Below are positions 27,430 to 34,972 of a DNA stretch of 64,000 bases, piece by piece. The notes beneath the pieces are model-generated. The model was not told the DNA's origin. It made no database searches and saw only the letters and a program-made list of their open reading frames with translations. Numbering within the stretch: position 1 is the stretch's first letter; every line of letters begins with the position of its first letter. The stretch covers positions 3,844,001 through 3,908,000 of the forward strand of contig NC_021499.1 in assembly GCF_000412695.1 (NCBI RefSeq), read 5' to 3'. Position numbers and translations under genes: made by a program. The DNA comes from Pseudomonas resinovorans NBRC 106553. Lineage in GTDB: Bacteria; Pseudomonadota; Gammaproteobacteria; Pseudomonadales; Pseudomonadaceae.

Positions 27430-27703
27430 GTGGCTGCGCACCGCGCTGCAGAACCTTGATGACGAAGCCGCCTACATCGCCCAGGACAACCCCCAGGCCG
27501 CCGCCGACGTGGTCAAGGCGATAGTCGCCGACATCGAGCAACTGGCCCGCCTCCCCAGCATGGGCCGTGAAGGCCGCGTTACCGGCACCCGCGAATGGGC
27601 CATGCCCAACCTGCCCTACCTCATCCCCTACCGTGTGCGTGGGGACCGCCTGCAGATCCTGCGCATCTTCCACACCCGCCGCCTGCCCCCGCAGCATTGG
27701 TGA
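27419..27703 (+). CDS. parE: type II toxin, RelE/ParE family
   Basis: 94 residues. Starts MRIEWLRTALQNLDDEAAYIAQDN, the ParE helical hairpin, with the C-terminal YLIPYRVRGDRLQILRIFHTRRL beta-sheet motif intact. ParE toxins poison DNA gyrase; RelE relatives cut mRNA on ribosomes. The short loop and the IPYRV...ILRIFHTRR wording favour ParE. Translationally coupled to the antitoxin. Both genes look complete. Confidence 0.9.
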   Translation: MRIEWLRTALQNLDDEAAYIAQDNPQAAADVVKAIVADIEQLARLPSMGREGRVTGTREWAMPNLPYLIPYRVRGDRLQILRIFHTRRLPPQHW

Positions 27704-27938
27704 GTTCGTAAGGCCGATCTTACGGATGGAGGGGAGCCAGAAGGGGTTCATGCACGGGACCTGGCGGCGTGCCTGGATACGCGACACCGCAAGGCGCTGG
27801 TGGTGCAGGACAAGTTGATGGGGCGCGCCTGATGGACCGCGAAATCGACCCTTGATCCGAGAATCCCGGCGAGGGTCGTGCAGCGCCGGTTTGCATTGGC
27901 TTCACTCGTCCATACCCGGCCCTCATGCAGGATGCCTC

Positions 27939-28472
27939 ATGGAAACGAATCAGCTGCGGACTGCGATGCTTTCGCTCATCTACCCGGCCGTGTATGGCGC
28001 GGGCCTGGTCTGGCTGGTTTCAGGGCTGCTGCAGTTTGATTCCCCCTGGTCGATAGCAGCATGGATGAAGGCCCTGATTGCCCTATGGATCCTGATCTTC
28101 TTCGCCGTCTCGTACATCATCACCAGCGTCACCCCGACCGAGAGGTACGGAATCTCGCCGTTCCTGCTCGATCTGGCGGAGATTGTCTGCGTTTTTCTGT
28201 GCTTCGTGTTCCTGGGATATGTCACGCCCGGGCGTGAGAATCTCTCCAGCGTTTTTGCCGTACTGGCGGCGGTACCGCTACTGCAAAGCCTCTGGAATGT
28301 CGCCGTCCGCAGACAAGCAATCTGGGGGGTTTCCCTGGCGCTGTCGGTGATCTGTATTTCCGCTGCCTACGTGGTACATGAGTTCGCCTGGTTCATCTTT
28401 GTTGCGGTCGCCGGCATCTACGGGCTGCTGATCTACTACGTGCAGCTGAAACGACACAAGACAGGCTGGTGA
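27939..28472 (+). CDS. integral membrane protein, unknown
   Basis: 177 residues from the ATG at 27939 (METNQLRTAMLSLIYPAVYG), with an AGGA site 8 nt upstream. Five hydrophobic segments are visible (about residues 10-30, 43-62, 77-95, 103-120 and 128-170, the last probably double). Ends in a short basic tail KRHKTGW. No family recognised. It sits between the toxin-antitoxin pair and the integrase fragment and so may be island cargo. Confidence 0.65.
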   Translation: METNQLRTAMLSLIYPAVYGAGLVWLVSGLLQFDSPWSIAAWMKALIALWILIFFAVSYIITSVTPTERYGISPFLLDLAEIVCVFLCFVFLGYVTPGRENLSSVFAVLAAVPLLQSLWNVAVRRQAIWGVSLALSVICISAAYVVHEFAWFIFVAVAGIYGLLIYYVQLKRHKTGW

Positions 28473-28477
28473 AGCCA

Positions 28478-28630
28478 TCACGTCGCTTCGACCAAACCTG
28501 CGCGCGCGGTCTGCTTGAAATCGAACGACCGGGATTCCTGATAAACCATGCGCCCCTGCCGACGTAGCCTGAGCTGGGCGGTGTATTTGATGTCATCGTT
28601 CTTGCTCTTCTGTCGCGAGATCGTGCCCAT
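28478..28630 (-). pseudogene. tyrosine recombinase (phage/ICE integrase) N-terminal fragment
   Basis: 50 codons reading MGTISRQKSKNDDIKYTAQL and on to VYQESRSFDFKQTARAGLVEAT, then a stop. This matches the N-terminal arm-binding domain of Pseudomonas island integrases (pattern MGTI-x-R-x(4)-D-x-x-YTAQ-x-R-x(5)-VYQES-x-F). The catalytic domain is missing, so it cannot recombine. It lies 108 bp from the dusA fragment, on the opposite strand, the arrangement expected at a dusA-targeted element's end. Confidence 0.75.
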
Positions 28631-28656
28631 TCCATACCCGCAGTGCTAAACACCAA

Positions 28657-28685
28657 AATCCAGTGCCAAGAATTAGCACTGGATT
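28657..28685. promoter_or_regulatory. inverted repeat beside the integrase fragment
   Basis: AATCCAGTGC / GCACTGGATT, perfect 10-bp arms with a 9-nt spacer, between the integrase start and the dusA fragment. Could be an integrase or excisionase arm site or a terminator remnant. Confidence 0.5.
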
Positions 28686-28737
28686 CGCAGAAAAGGCTGG
28701 AGATGGGCTTTAACCGCAGCAAATCAGACGTTTCCGA

Positions 28738-28854
28738 ATGACCGCCCTACACGCCTCAACGCCAGCAACCACGCGCCCTGCCCTGTCCCGCCGCTTCTCC
28801 GTGGCGCCGATGATGGATTGGATAGACCAATCGGCCGTTAGCTGCCTGTCATGA
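28738..28854 (+). pseudogene. dusA: dusA 5' fragment (integration-site remnant)
   Basis: Begins MTALHASTPATTRPALSRRF and continues SVAPMMDW. The last part is the invariant N-terminal flavin-binding region of tRNA-dihydrouridine synthase A. The match stops after MMDW, where WTD-HCRYF would be expected, and the frame ends 12 codons later. The 5' end of dusA is a well-known attachment site for prophages and genomic islands. This piece therefore looks like one side (attL or attR) of a lost or rearranged element. Confidence 0.75.
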
Positions 28855-28904
28855 AAGGCAGCAATAGCCAAAAGCGGACGCATGGAGCGCCCGCTAACTG
28901 GAGA

Positions 28905-29501
28905 CTAGCCGTACCTCACCAAGTTGAGAGCCGGCAGCGGCCCTCCGGGAAACTGCGCAAGGCGTCCCTCGGCAAGACCTCCCAGGTCGATGCCAGCAAA
29001 GCCCAGACGCTCGATCAGCGCCCCAACCTTGGCCTTTGCCTCAGCATCTTCGCCGGAATAGAACAGCACTCGGCGTCCTCCCTCAGCTTGCGGGTCGCCA
29101 GCCAGAAGTGCCGGCGCCAGATGGTTGAAGGCCTTGACCAGGCGCGCTCCAGGTAACAGCCGTGCAACCACTTCGCTCGAACTCTGGCCGCCCAGATCGA
29201 AGGGACGGAAGGTCGGCGCCTCGATGGGATTGTTGGTGTCGACCACGATGCGTCCATTCCAGGGGGGCAGGTTCGCTAGGGCGGTGGGAATTTTCGACCA
29301 GTTCACCGCGAGGAAAACGAGATCCGCCCGAGCGGCCTCCTCACGGCTGACCGGCCTGACCCTTGGTCCCAGTTCATTGGCCAGCGCCTGCAGGCTCTCA
29401 GGCCCACGGCTATTGGCGATTGCGACCTCAATGCCCGCCTTGCTCAGGGCGCGTGCGATGGCACTGCCTATGGCACCAGCGCCGATGATTCCAATTTTCA
29501 T
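28905..29501 (-). CDS. NADPH-dependent F420-reductase-like oxidoreductase
   Basis: 198 residues. Starts MKIGIIGAGAIGSAIARALS, a GxGxxG Rossmann nucleotide-binding loop, followed by ANSRGPESL, whose Arg fits NADP+ phosphate binding. DTNNPIEAP and VKAFNHL are conserved in the F420:NADP oxidoreductase-like (NPR) family. Pseudomonads lack F420, so the real substrate is probably another small molecule. Twelve nucleotides after the SDR gene, so a two-gene operon controlled by the divergent LysR. Confidence 0.85.
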   Translation of the reverse strand: MKIGIIGAGAIGSAIARALSKAGIEVAIANSRGPESLQALANELGPRVRPVSREEAARADLVFLAVNWSKIPTALANLPPWNGRIVVDTNNPIEAPTFRPFDLGGQSSSEVVARLLPGARLVKAFNHLAPALLAGDPQAEGGRRVLFYSGEDAEAKAKVGALIERLGFAGIDLGGLAEGRLAQFPGGPLPALNLVRYG

Positions 29502-29513
29502 ATCTGTCTCTCC

Positions 29514-30266
29514 TCAGGCCGTGAAACCGCCATCTACCAGCAACTCGGCACCGCTGACGAAGGCCGCCTCGGGGCTGGCCAGCCAGGCCACGGCGGCGGC
29601 GATGTCGCGGCCCTCGCCATAGCGGCCGACAGCGATGTTGGGGCGGACGAAATCAGCCACCGGGCCGTCCGCTGGGTTCATGTCGCTGTCGGTCGGGCCG
29701 GGATGCACGGTGTTGACCGTGATGCCACGAGGGCCGAGGTCGCGCACCAGGCCACGGCTGAAGCCGGCCAGGGCGCCCTTGGTCAGGGTGTAGGCCGAGG
29801 CGGTGGCGAACGCGGCGTACTGCACCATGGAGCTACCGATGTGGATGATGCGGCCACCGCGGCCCATGTGTTTTAGCGCCTCCTGGGTGGCGACGAACAC
29901 GCCGGTGACATTCACCGCGAGGATGCGCTGGAAGTCCTCGAAAGCGATTTCCTCCGGGGCGCCGAGCACGCTGATACCGGCATTGTTGACCAGGATATCC
30001 AACCGTCCGAAGGTGCTGGCGACCTGTTGTACGGCGCTGCGTGCGGCTTGCGGATCGCCGGCATCGGCGGCGATGGCGATGGCCCTGCCGCCGGCCGCAA
30101 TTATCTCGCCGACCAGCGCGTCGGCCTTGTCCGGCGAGGCGTGATAGGTAATGGCGACGCTGGCTCCGTCGGCAGCCAGGCGCTTGGCAATGGCGGCGCC
30201 GATGCTGCGCGATCCGCCGGTAACCAGGGCGACCTGGCCGTTGAGGGGGAGAATGGCGTTGTTCAT
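29514..30266 (-). CDS. SDR-family oxidoreductase
   Basis: 250 residues, classical short-chain dehydrogenase. Cofactor loop TGGSRSIGAAIAKRL, NNAGIS after strand 4, and the catalytic Ser-Tyr-Lys region SSMVQYAAFATASAYTLTKG (Tyr-x3-Lys). Resembles YkvO/FabG-like 3-oxoacyl reductase-type SDRs that often follow a LysR gene. First gene of the operon with the F420-reductase-like gene, divergent from the LysR at 30377. Substrate unknown. Confidence 0.9.
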   Translation of the reverse strand: MNNAILPLNGQVALVTGGSRSIGAAIAKRLAADGASVAITYHASPDKADALVGEIIAAGGRAIAIAADAGDPQAARSAVQQVASTFGRLDILVNNAGISVLGAPEEIAFEDFQRILAVNVTGVFVATQEALKHMGRGGRIIHIGSSMVQYAAFATASAYTLTKGALAGFSRGLVRDLGPRGITVNTVHPGPTDSDMNPADGPVADFVRPNIAVGRYGEGRDIAAAVAWLASPEAAFVSGAELLVDGGFTA

Positions 30267-30331
30267 GATGCAAACCTCATGTGGGTGGTGGGTGTGCTCA
30301 TGAAACGCCTTCGACTTTCCCTGCAGTAGTG

Positions 30332-30350
30332 GGTAATGACTAGAATTACC
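30332..30350. promoter_or_regulatory. LysR-type palindrome 1 in the SDR/LysR intergenic region
   Basis: GGTAAT-N7-ATTACC, perfect 6-bp arms. The arm-spacer-arm layout (T-N11-A type) is the standard LysR box. Lies between the divergent SDR and LysR genes. Confidence 0.6.
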
Positions 30351-30370
30351 TTCAACTCATGATTGAAGGT
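30348..30370. promoter_or_regulatory. LysR-type palindrome 2, overlapping the regulator's leader
   Basis: ACCTTCAA-N7-TTGAAGGT, perfect 8-bp arms, ending 6 bp before the LysR start codon. Its position suggests autorepression by blocking transcription or translation initiation. Confidence 0.65.
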
Positions 30371-30376
30371 GTCGCG

Positions 30377-31315
30377 ATGGAAACCCTGGCCAATCTGGAA
30401 TCCTTCGTGCGCAGTGCCGAGTGCGGCAGCTTCTCCGCCGCGGCACGGCGTCTGGGCCTGACCCCAGCGGCGATCAGCCGCAACGTCGCCCAGTTGGAGG
30501 CCAATCTCGGCGTGCGCCTGTTCCAGCGCAGCACCCGACGCCTGACCCTGACCGAAGCCGGCGAGCGCTTTCTCGGCAACGTCGGCGGCGGGCTGGAAAG
30601 CATTCAGGCGGCCATCGCCGATCTCACCAGCAGTGCCGGCGCACCGGCTGGCGTGCTGCGCCTGTCGGCGGCCCCGGCCTTCGGCCGCGATTTCCTGTTG
30701 CCACTGATGCCCGGTTTTCTCGCCCGCTACCCGGCGGTAACGCCGGAGTGGCACTTCGACAATCGCCAGGTGGAGCTGATTGCCGATGGCTTCGATGCCG
30801 CCATCGGCGGCGGTATCGAGCTGTCGCCGGGGGTGGTGGCGCGGGAACTGGCACCGGCGCATCTGGTACTGGTGGCGGCGCCTGGTTATCTGGTTGGACG
30901 ACCCGTGCCGAAGCGGCCGGAACAGTTGGCCGAGTTCGATCAGTTGGCCATGCGTTCGACTCAGAGCGGCAAGGTGCGCAGTTGGATGTTGCAGGGGCCG
31001 AAGGGCGAGCGTATGCCACTGGAGCAGCGTCCGCGCATGCTGGTCAACGATCCCCAGGCGCTCTGTAGCAGCGCATTACTCGGTCTGGGTGTGGCGCTGC
31101 TGGCTGTGCCGGACGTGCTGGAGCATCTCGAGAGCGGCGCTCTGGTGCGACTGTTGCCGGACTGGCATGTGGATGCCGGCCCCATTTCGCTGTACTTCGC
31201 CAGCCAGAAGCTGCTGCCGGCGAAGACCCGCGCCTTTGTCGACCATTTGGTCGAGCATGCCCGCGAGCAGCAGTGGCCGCGCCGCTTCGACGCCAGGGGT
31301 AGAGGCTTGATATAG
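30377..31315 (+). CDS. LysR-family transcriptional regulator
   Basis: 312 residues from the ATG at 30377 (METLANLESFVRSAECGSFS); an earlier in-frame ATG at 30359 overlaps the palindrome and lacks a ribosome-binding site. Helix-turn-helix SAAARRLGLTPAAISRNVAQ at about residues 20-40, then an effector-binding domain. Two palindromes lie in the 110-bp gap to the divergent SDR operon, which is the likely target. Confidence 0.9.
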   Translation: METLANLESFVRSAECGSFSAAARRLGLTPAAISRNVAQLEANLGVRLFQRSTRRLTLTEAGERFLGNVGGGLESIQAAIADLTSSAGAPAGVLRLSAAPAFGRDFLLPLMPGFLARYPAVTPEWHFDNRQVELIADGFDAAIGGGIELSPGVVARELAPAHLVLVAAPGYLVGRPVPKRPEQLAEFDQLAMRSTQSGKVRSWMLQGPKGERMPLEQRPRMLVNDPQALCSSALLGLGVALLAVPDVLEHLESGALVRLLPDWHVDAGPISLYFASQKLLPAKTRAFVDHLVEHAREQQWPRRFDARGRGLI

Positions 31316-31330
31316 CGAACGTCCGATTTC

Positions 31331-31515
31331 GGCCGATTCTGATGAAAACTCCCTTCGAGATTTCTGCCCACAAAAGTGCATTGCTTACGCTGAAATCTGA
31401 GCGATCTGCGGGGCAGAGAACTGCCTTGGATTTCAAGTAGCAACGCTTCAGTCGGTCGTTTTCGGCTTTTTGCTAGCGAGCCGAGGTGGCTCCGCCTTTT
31501 CCAACAGAATCGGCC
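31331..31515. mobile_element. MITE-like element, copy 1
   Basis: 185 bp between GGCCGATTCTG and its inverted copy CAGAATCGGCC. Similar in length and interior blocks (GCTTACG, GAACTGC, GATTTC, AACGC) to the element at 58243-58428, in the same orientation. No transposase coding capacity; a nonautonomous insertion element. The left inner terminus is degenerate (GATGAAAAC instead of GTTGAAAAAG), so this copy is older. Confidence 0.65.
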
Positions 31516-31728
31516 AACAGCAGTCGCTCGCCGAAGCCCTTTCCAGTTGCTCGAAGATGTCTGCAAAGTCCGGGCTAAGGGACTCTCCAGTTGAAGGGAC
31601 AACTTGAGCGTGCGCCTTATCCCACAAACGGGGTGGCGCAGATATTCCAGTTTGCGCAGCAATAGCCAGCACTCCTGCTTGATGCCCCGTCGCGTGGACT
31701 TCCCATGCCGGAGACGGTTGGCCGGACC
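31516..31728. other. region between MITE and LysR gene
   Basis: 213 bp with no recognised gene. A short minus-strand frame (31448-31732) runs through it into the MITE but has no family resemblance. It may be leftover DNA of an older gene. Confidence 0.3.
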
Positions 31729-32637
31729 TCACGAATCAAGCTGTAGAAACAGGCTGGCCTGATGAGTCAGCAGAATATCCAGGAGAGTTGCCGTCGCCGG
31801 CGACTTGTAACCCTCGGAGCGATAGCTCACCCCGATTACCCGCGTCATGGTGGTTTCCGCCAGAGGGATTTCCCGCAGACTGGCCTCCGCCTTCCCACCT
31901 AACAGGTGTTCACGTGCAATGAAACTGAGTAAGTCAGTACGGGCAATCAAACGTGGCATCAAGGAGATCGACGTGCTTTCCACCTGCACCATGGGTGTCG
32001 GCAGCTGCCGGCTGATGAAGGCATTGTCAATCCACTTGCGCGCACTGGCTGAGAGAGGTGGCAGCACCCAGCGATAACGGCACAGCTCGCGCTGGCTGAT
32101 AGGCTCGCTGAAAAGCGGATGATCGCGGCGTGCCACAACTACGGCTTGATCCTCCAGCAGAGCATGGGTTTCCAGTCCCTCTACCTTGTCGACGTAGGGG
32201 CTAATGACCAGGTCCAGATTTCCCTGCAACAGCCCCTCGCGAAGCACATCGTCCATCCCAACCGCAAGTGTCAGTGTCACATTGGGAGCGAGGCTCAGCA
32301 GTGTCGCAGTGAGCTGTGGCAGCAGGTACTCGGCCATAGAGACTGCACAGCCCAGTCGAATATTTCCTACCAAACCATTGGCGAAGTCGCGTACCTCACG
32401 GCGCGTCTCATCAACGCTGTGCCGTAGCTGACGGCTTCGCTCCAGGAGCAAATGCCCAGCGGGGGTCAGCTTGATGCGTCGGCCATCACGCTGGAACAAG
32501 CTGGCTCCAAGGGATTCCTCCAGGCGTTGAATGCTCTTGGTTAAAGCAGGTTGGCTACGACACAGGCGCTCCGCAGCGCGGCCTAGGTGGCCAAGCTCAG
32601 CAATGGTCTCGAAATAGGCAAGGTCTCGCAGATCCAT
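31729..32637 (-). CDS. LysR-family transcriptional regulator
   Basis: 302 residues. MDLRDLAYFETIAELGHLGRAAERLCRSQPALTKSIQRLEE is a clear LysR helix-turn-helix; the effector domain follows, with RIKLTPAGHLLLERSRQL linking them. Divergent from the AbrB-family permease gene across only 49 bp, which contain a perfect LysR-type palindrome. It therefore probably controls uptake or efflux by that permease. Confidence 0.9.
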   Translation of the reverse strand: MDLRDLAYFETIAELGHLGRAAERLCRSQPALTKSIQRLEESLGASLFQRDGRRIKLTPAGHLLLERSRQLRHSVDETRREVRDFANGLVGNIRLGCAVSMAEYLLPQLTATLLSLAPNVTLTLAVGMDDVLREGLLQGNLDLVISPYVDKVEGLETHALLEDQAVVVARRDHPLFSEPISQRELCRYRWVLPPLSASARKWIDNAFISRQLPTPMVQVESTSISLMPRLIARTDLLSFIAREHLLGGKAEASLREIPLAETTMTRVIGVSYRSEGYKSPATATLLDILLTHQASLFLQLDS

Positions 32638-32640
32638 AAT

Positions 32641-32659
32641 CGATAACTCTGAATTATCG
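32641..32659. promoter_or_regulatory. LysR-type palindrome between LysR and AbrB-permease genes
   Basis: CGATAA-N7-TTATCG, perfect 6-bp arms, 4 bp upstream of the LysR start and 28 bp upstream of the permease start. Expected binding site of the adjacent regulator. Confidence 0.65.
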
Positions 32660-32686
32660 GTTCATCACAATTAGAAAATAGACTTG

Positions 32687-33823
32687 ATGAATCAGCACCA
32701 GAATACTGCCGATGCGCGTTGGACACACCCTGCCCCACAGCGCGCACGGAGAATCGACTTGCCTACCCGCCCCTCTCTCGACTCCATTGCCCTTATGCGG
32801 CAGTGGCTGCTTCTGCTCGTCCTTGCGGTAATCGCTGGCCAAGTGCTGCGGCTGATCGGAATGCCAGCTGCTGACTTCCTCGGCTCCATGCTGGTAGCCA
32901 TTGGACTTGGCGTGCGGGGTGCGCGCATTCGCGTGCCAGCGCTCGCCTTCAAATTCGGTCAGGGTTGCATCGGCTTGCTGGTGGCTCGTTCGCTAAGCGC
33001 AGAAACGCTTGCCAGCATTGCTCATGATTGGCCGGTCATGCTGCTGGCCACGGCGATAACGGTGGTGATGAGCTTGCTCGTCGCGCTTTTCCTCGTGCGC
33101 TACGGCGACCTACCGGGTAGCGCCGCGGCCTGGGGCCTGTCTCCCGGGGCGGCGTCCGCCATGGTGGCCCTGGCCGAGGATCACGGAGCAGACTCCCGAG
33201 TGGTCGCCACGATGCAGTACGTGCGAGTGGTCTGCGTAGTACTAATAGGTGCAGTCGTCAGCCACGCCCTCGGTAGTGATGTTACTCCCCCCCAAATCCC
33301 GACTGGCACAGCCCCCCTCGGCTTCACTGTGCCTGCCAATGGCATCCTCACCATCCTTGTTCTGACCGGCAGTGTGTTGATCGGTGCGCGCTTCCCGGCA
33401 GGTGCGCTGCTCGTGCCGCTACTGGCTGGGTCGGCGATGCAATTGGGCGGTGTATTCATCATCGACCTACCACAGTGGCTGTTGTGCCTGGCCTACGGAG
33501 CCCTTGGTTGCTACGTGGGATTACGATTCGATCGCGCGACCTTCGACTTCGTCGTCCGTCGGCTGCCGTCCATGCTGTTCAGCGCACTTGCCCTGATTGC
33601 TCTTTGCGCCCTGTCCGCACTTTTCATTGCGAATCTGCTGGGCAAGGACTTCCTCTCCGTTTATCTCGCCACCAGTCCGGGAGGGTTGGACTCCATGGCA
33701 ATCATTGCCCTGGACACCCAGGCGGATGTCGGTCTGGTGCTGGCCATGCAGACCATGCGCCTGTTCGGCGTCGTACTGATCGGCCCATACCTGGCGCGAC
33801 AGATCATCCGCCTGTCTCGATGA
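32687..33823 (+). CDS. AbrB-family membrane transporter (formerly putative ammonia monooxygenase)
   Basis: 378 residues if started at the ATG at 32687; a TTG one codon earlier or the ATG of MRQWLLLLVL (32795) are alternatives, the latter giving a more usual length. Two repeats of the AbrB/PF05145 membrane duplication are visible: LRLIGMPAADFLGSMLVAIGLG with PGSAAAWGLSPGAASAMVALAEDHGAD, and GALLVPLLAGSAMQLGGV with YLATSPGGLDSMAIIALDT. The family is now thought to transport organic compounds. Divergent LysR as regulator. Confidence 0.8.
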   Translation: MNQHQNTADARWTHPAPQRARRIDLPTRPSLDSIALMRQWLLLLVLAVIAGQVLRLIGMPAADFLGSMLVAIGLGVRGARIRVPALAFKFGQGCIGLLVARSLSAETLASIAHDWPVMLLATAITVVMSLLVALFLVRYGDLPGSAAAWGLSPGAASAMVALAEDHGADSRVVATMQYVRVVCVVLIGAVVSHALGSDVTPPQIPTGTAPLGFTVPANGILTILVLTGSVLIGARFPAGALLVPLLAGSAMQLGGVFIIDLPQWLLCLAYGALGCYVGLRFDRATFDFVVRRLPSMLFSALALIALCALSALFIANLLGKDFLSVYLATSPGGLDSMAIIALDTQADVGLVLAMQTMRLFGVVLIGPYLARQIIRLSR

Positions 33824-33831
33824 ACGCGCCG

Positions 33832-33990
33832 TCAACCATCTGGATTGATGGTGCCAGTAGGCAGGGCCAGAAGAGTCATCACCACTGAAGTCAGCATTGC
33901 CCACTTCCGGTGAACCTCTGGAGGTCGCCGATATCGCGATCCAGCATCCCCGCCAGCAACAGTGTCGAAGCTGCAGGATCTCGGCGATGA
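33832..33990 (-). pseudogene. CitMHS citrate-transporter C-terminal remnant, frameshifted
   Basis: Minus-strand translation gives STLLLAGMLDRDIGDLQRFT, then after a one-base deletion KWAMLTSVVMTLLALPTG and a new stop. The intact transporter at 36352-37656 ends STLLLVGMVDTDIGDFQRFT followed by YKWAILTSLVITVLALLTG, so this is a decayed tail of a homologue. Only about 50 codons remain, next to the terC gene. Confidence 0.8.
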
Positions 33991-34088
33991 GTAGGGGGCA
34001 GGAGGGTAGCCGGATTGCTATCGCTACCGCAGCCTGGATCCGACTCCATACCTGGCGCGCACCGAGATCCTGGAAATCAGCCGTTTAC

Positions 34089-34772
34089 CTAATCAACCAC
34101 TGCTGATGCACGCGTGCGCAGCAACAGACCTGTGCCCATCACCAGGGCAGCGCCAAAGGCTGCAGCCAGGTGCTTGGACCAGGCCTCGTTCGGAATCCAG
34201 CTCGCCACCGCGATGTCGGTTACAGCCATGCCCCCGGCAATCCAGCCCAGCAAGCCGCCCCCCACCAGTACAACCTGCGGGTAACGATCCATCAGTTTGA
34301 GCACCAGCTGGCTACCCCAAACGATGATCGGGATGCTGATCAGCACGCCCAGGCTGACGAGGACCAGGTTGCCGCCGGCAGCCCCGGCCACCGCGAGCAC
34401 GTTGTCCAGGCTCATGACAGCGTCGGCGATGATGATCGTTTTGATTGCGGCGAAGAAGCTCGCACCTGCCCTGACTTCGTGGGCCTGTTCGTCTTCGGGC
34501 AGCAGCAGTTTCACGCCGATCCAGAGCAACAGCGCCGCACCTACCAACTTCAGATACGGCAAGGCCAGTAGCTGCATGGCAAAGAACAACAGCGCGATGC
34601 GCAATAGGATTGCCCCTGCCACTCCACCGGCGATGGCACGGCGTCGTTGTTCCTCAGGAAGATGCCGACACGCCAGTGCAATGACCACTGCGTTGTCGCC
34701 GCCCAACAGGATGTCGATGGCGATAATCTGCATAAGTGCCATCCAGAAAACAGGGTCACTCAGCCACTCCAT
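34089..34772 (-). CDS. TerC-family membrane protein (YjbE-like)
   Basis: 227 residues, seven hydrophobic segments. Family signatures IDILLGGDNAVVIALA (residues about 19-34) and IIIADAVMSLDNVLAVAGAA (about 112-131) carry the paired acidic residues of the TerC metal site. TerC relatives export Mn2+ or assist metal loading of exported proteins. Ribosome-binding site GGAG about 10 nt before the ATG. An intrinsic terminator ends just upstream of that site, so expression probably depends on antitermination or a riboswitch-like leader. Confidence 0.88.
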   Translation of the reverse strand: MEWLSDPVFWMALMQIIAIDILLGGDNAVVIALACRHLPEEQRRRAIAGGVAGAILLRIALLFFAMQLLALPYLKLVGAALLLWIGVKLLLPEDEQAHEVRAGASFFAAIKTIIIADAVMSLDNVLAVAGAAGGNLVLVSLGVLISIPIIVWGSQLVLKLMDRYPQVVLVGGGLLGWIAGGMAVTDIAVASWIPNEAWSKHLAAAFGAALVMGTGLLLRTRASAVVD

Positions 34773-34793
34773 AAATCCATATCTCCGCTATCG

Positions 34794-34821
34794 AAAAAAA
34801 TGCCGGGGGCAAGCCCCCAGC
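34794..34821 (-). terminator. intrinsic terminator immediately before terC (possible attenuator)
   Basis: On the minus strand: stem GCTGGGGGC / GCCCCCGGC (one G-U pair), 2-nt loop, then A and seven T residues. The T-tract ends 22 bp upstream of the terC start codon, leaving no room for a promoter between. It either ends the upstream OprD operon or controls terC by attenuation. Confidence 0.75.
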
Positions 34822-34972
34822 TCCGGAACCTCCGCCGGCGCGACGGGTAGTCGAGACGGGTGGTCGGAAAAGCGTGGTTTGAGGATTAAGGGCCCGCGCG
34901 CCTTGTGAGCACGCGGGCGCGGCGCCCGCTCTTCTAAGCGCCACTTCGGGCTGGTAAGCCCGCATTCGGGAC
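34822..34972 (-). promoter_or_regulatory. GC-rich leader between oprD-like gene and terC terminator
   Basis: 151 bp without a gene. It can form two further GC-rich stems, one with GCGGGCGC / GCGCCCGC arms (34913-34929) and one with GCCCGCG / CGCGGGC arms (about 34892-34918), which overlap and so are mutually exclusive. The yybP-ykoY manganese riboswitch core GGGGAGTAG was looked for and not found. Confidence 0.5.

Noticed and set aside
34773..34972. yybP-ykoY manganese riboswitch upstream of terC
   Set aside because: The core GGGGAGTAG and the matching 3' element were not found by eye; only the terminator is supported.
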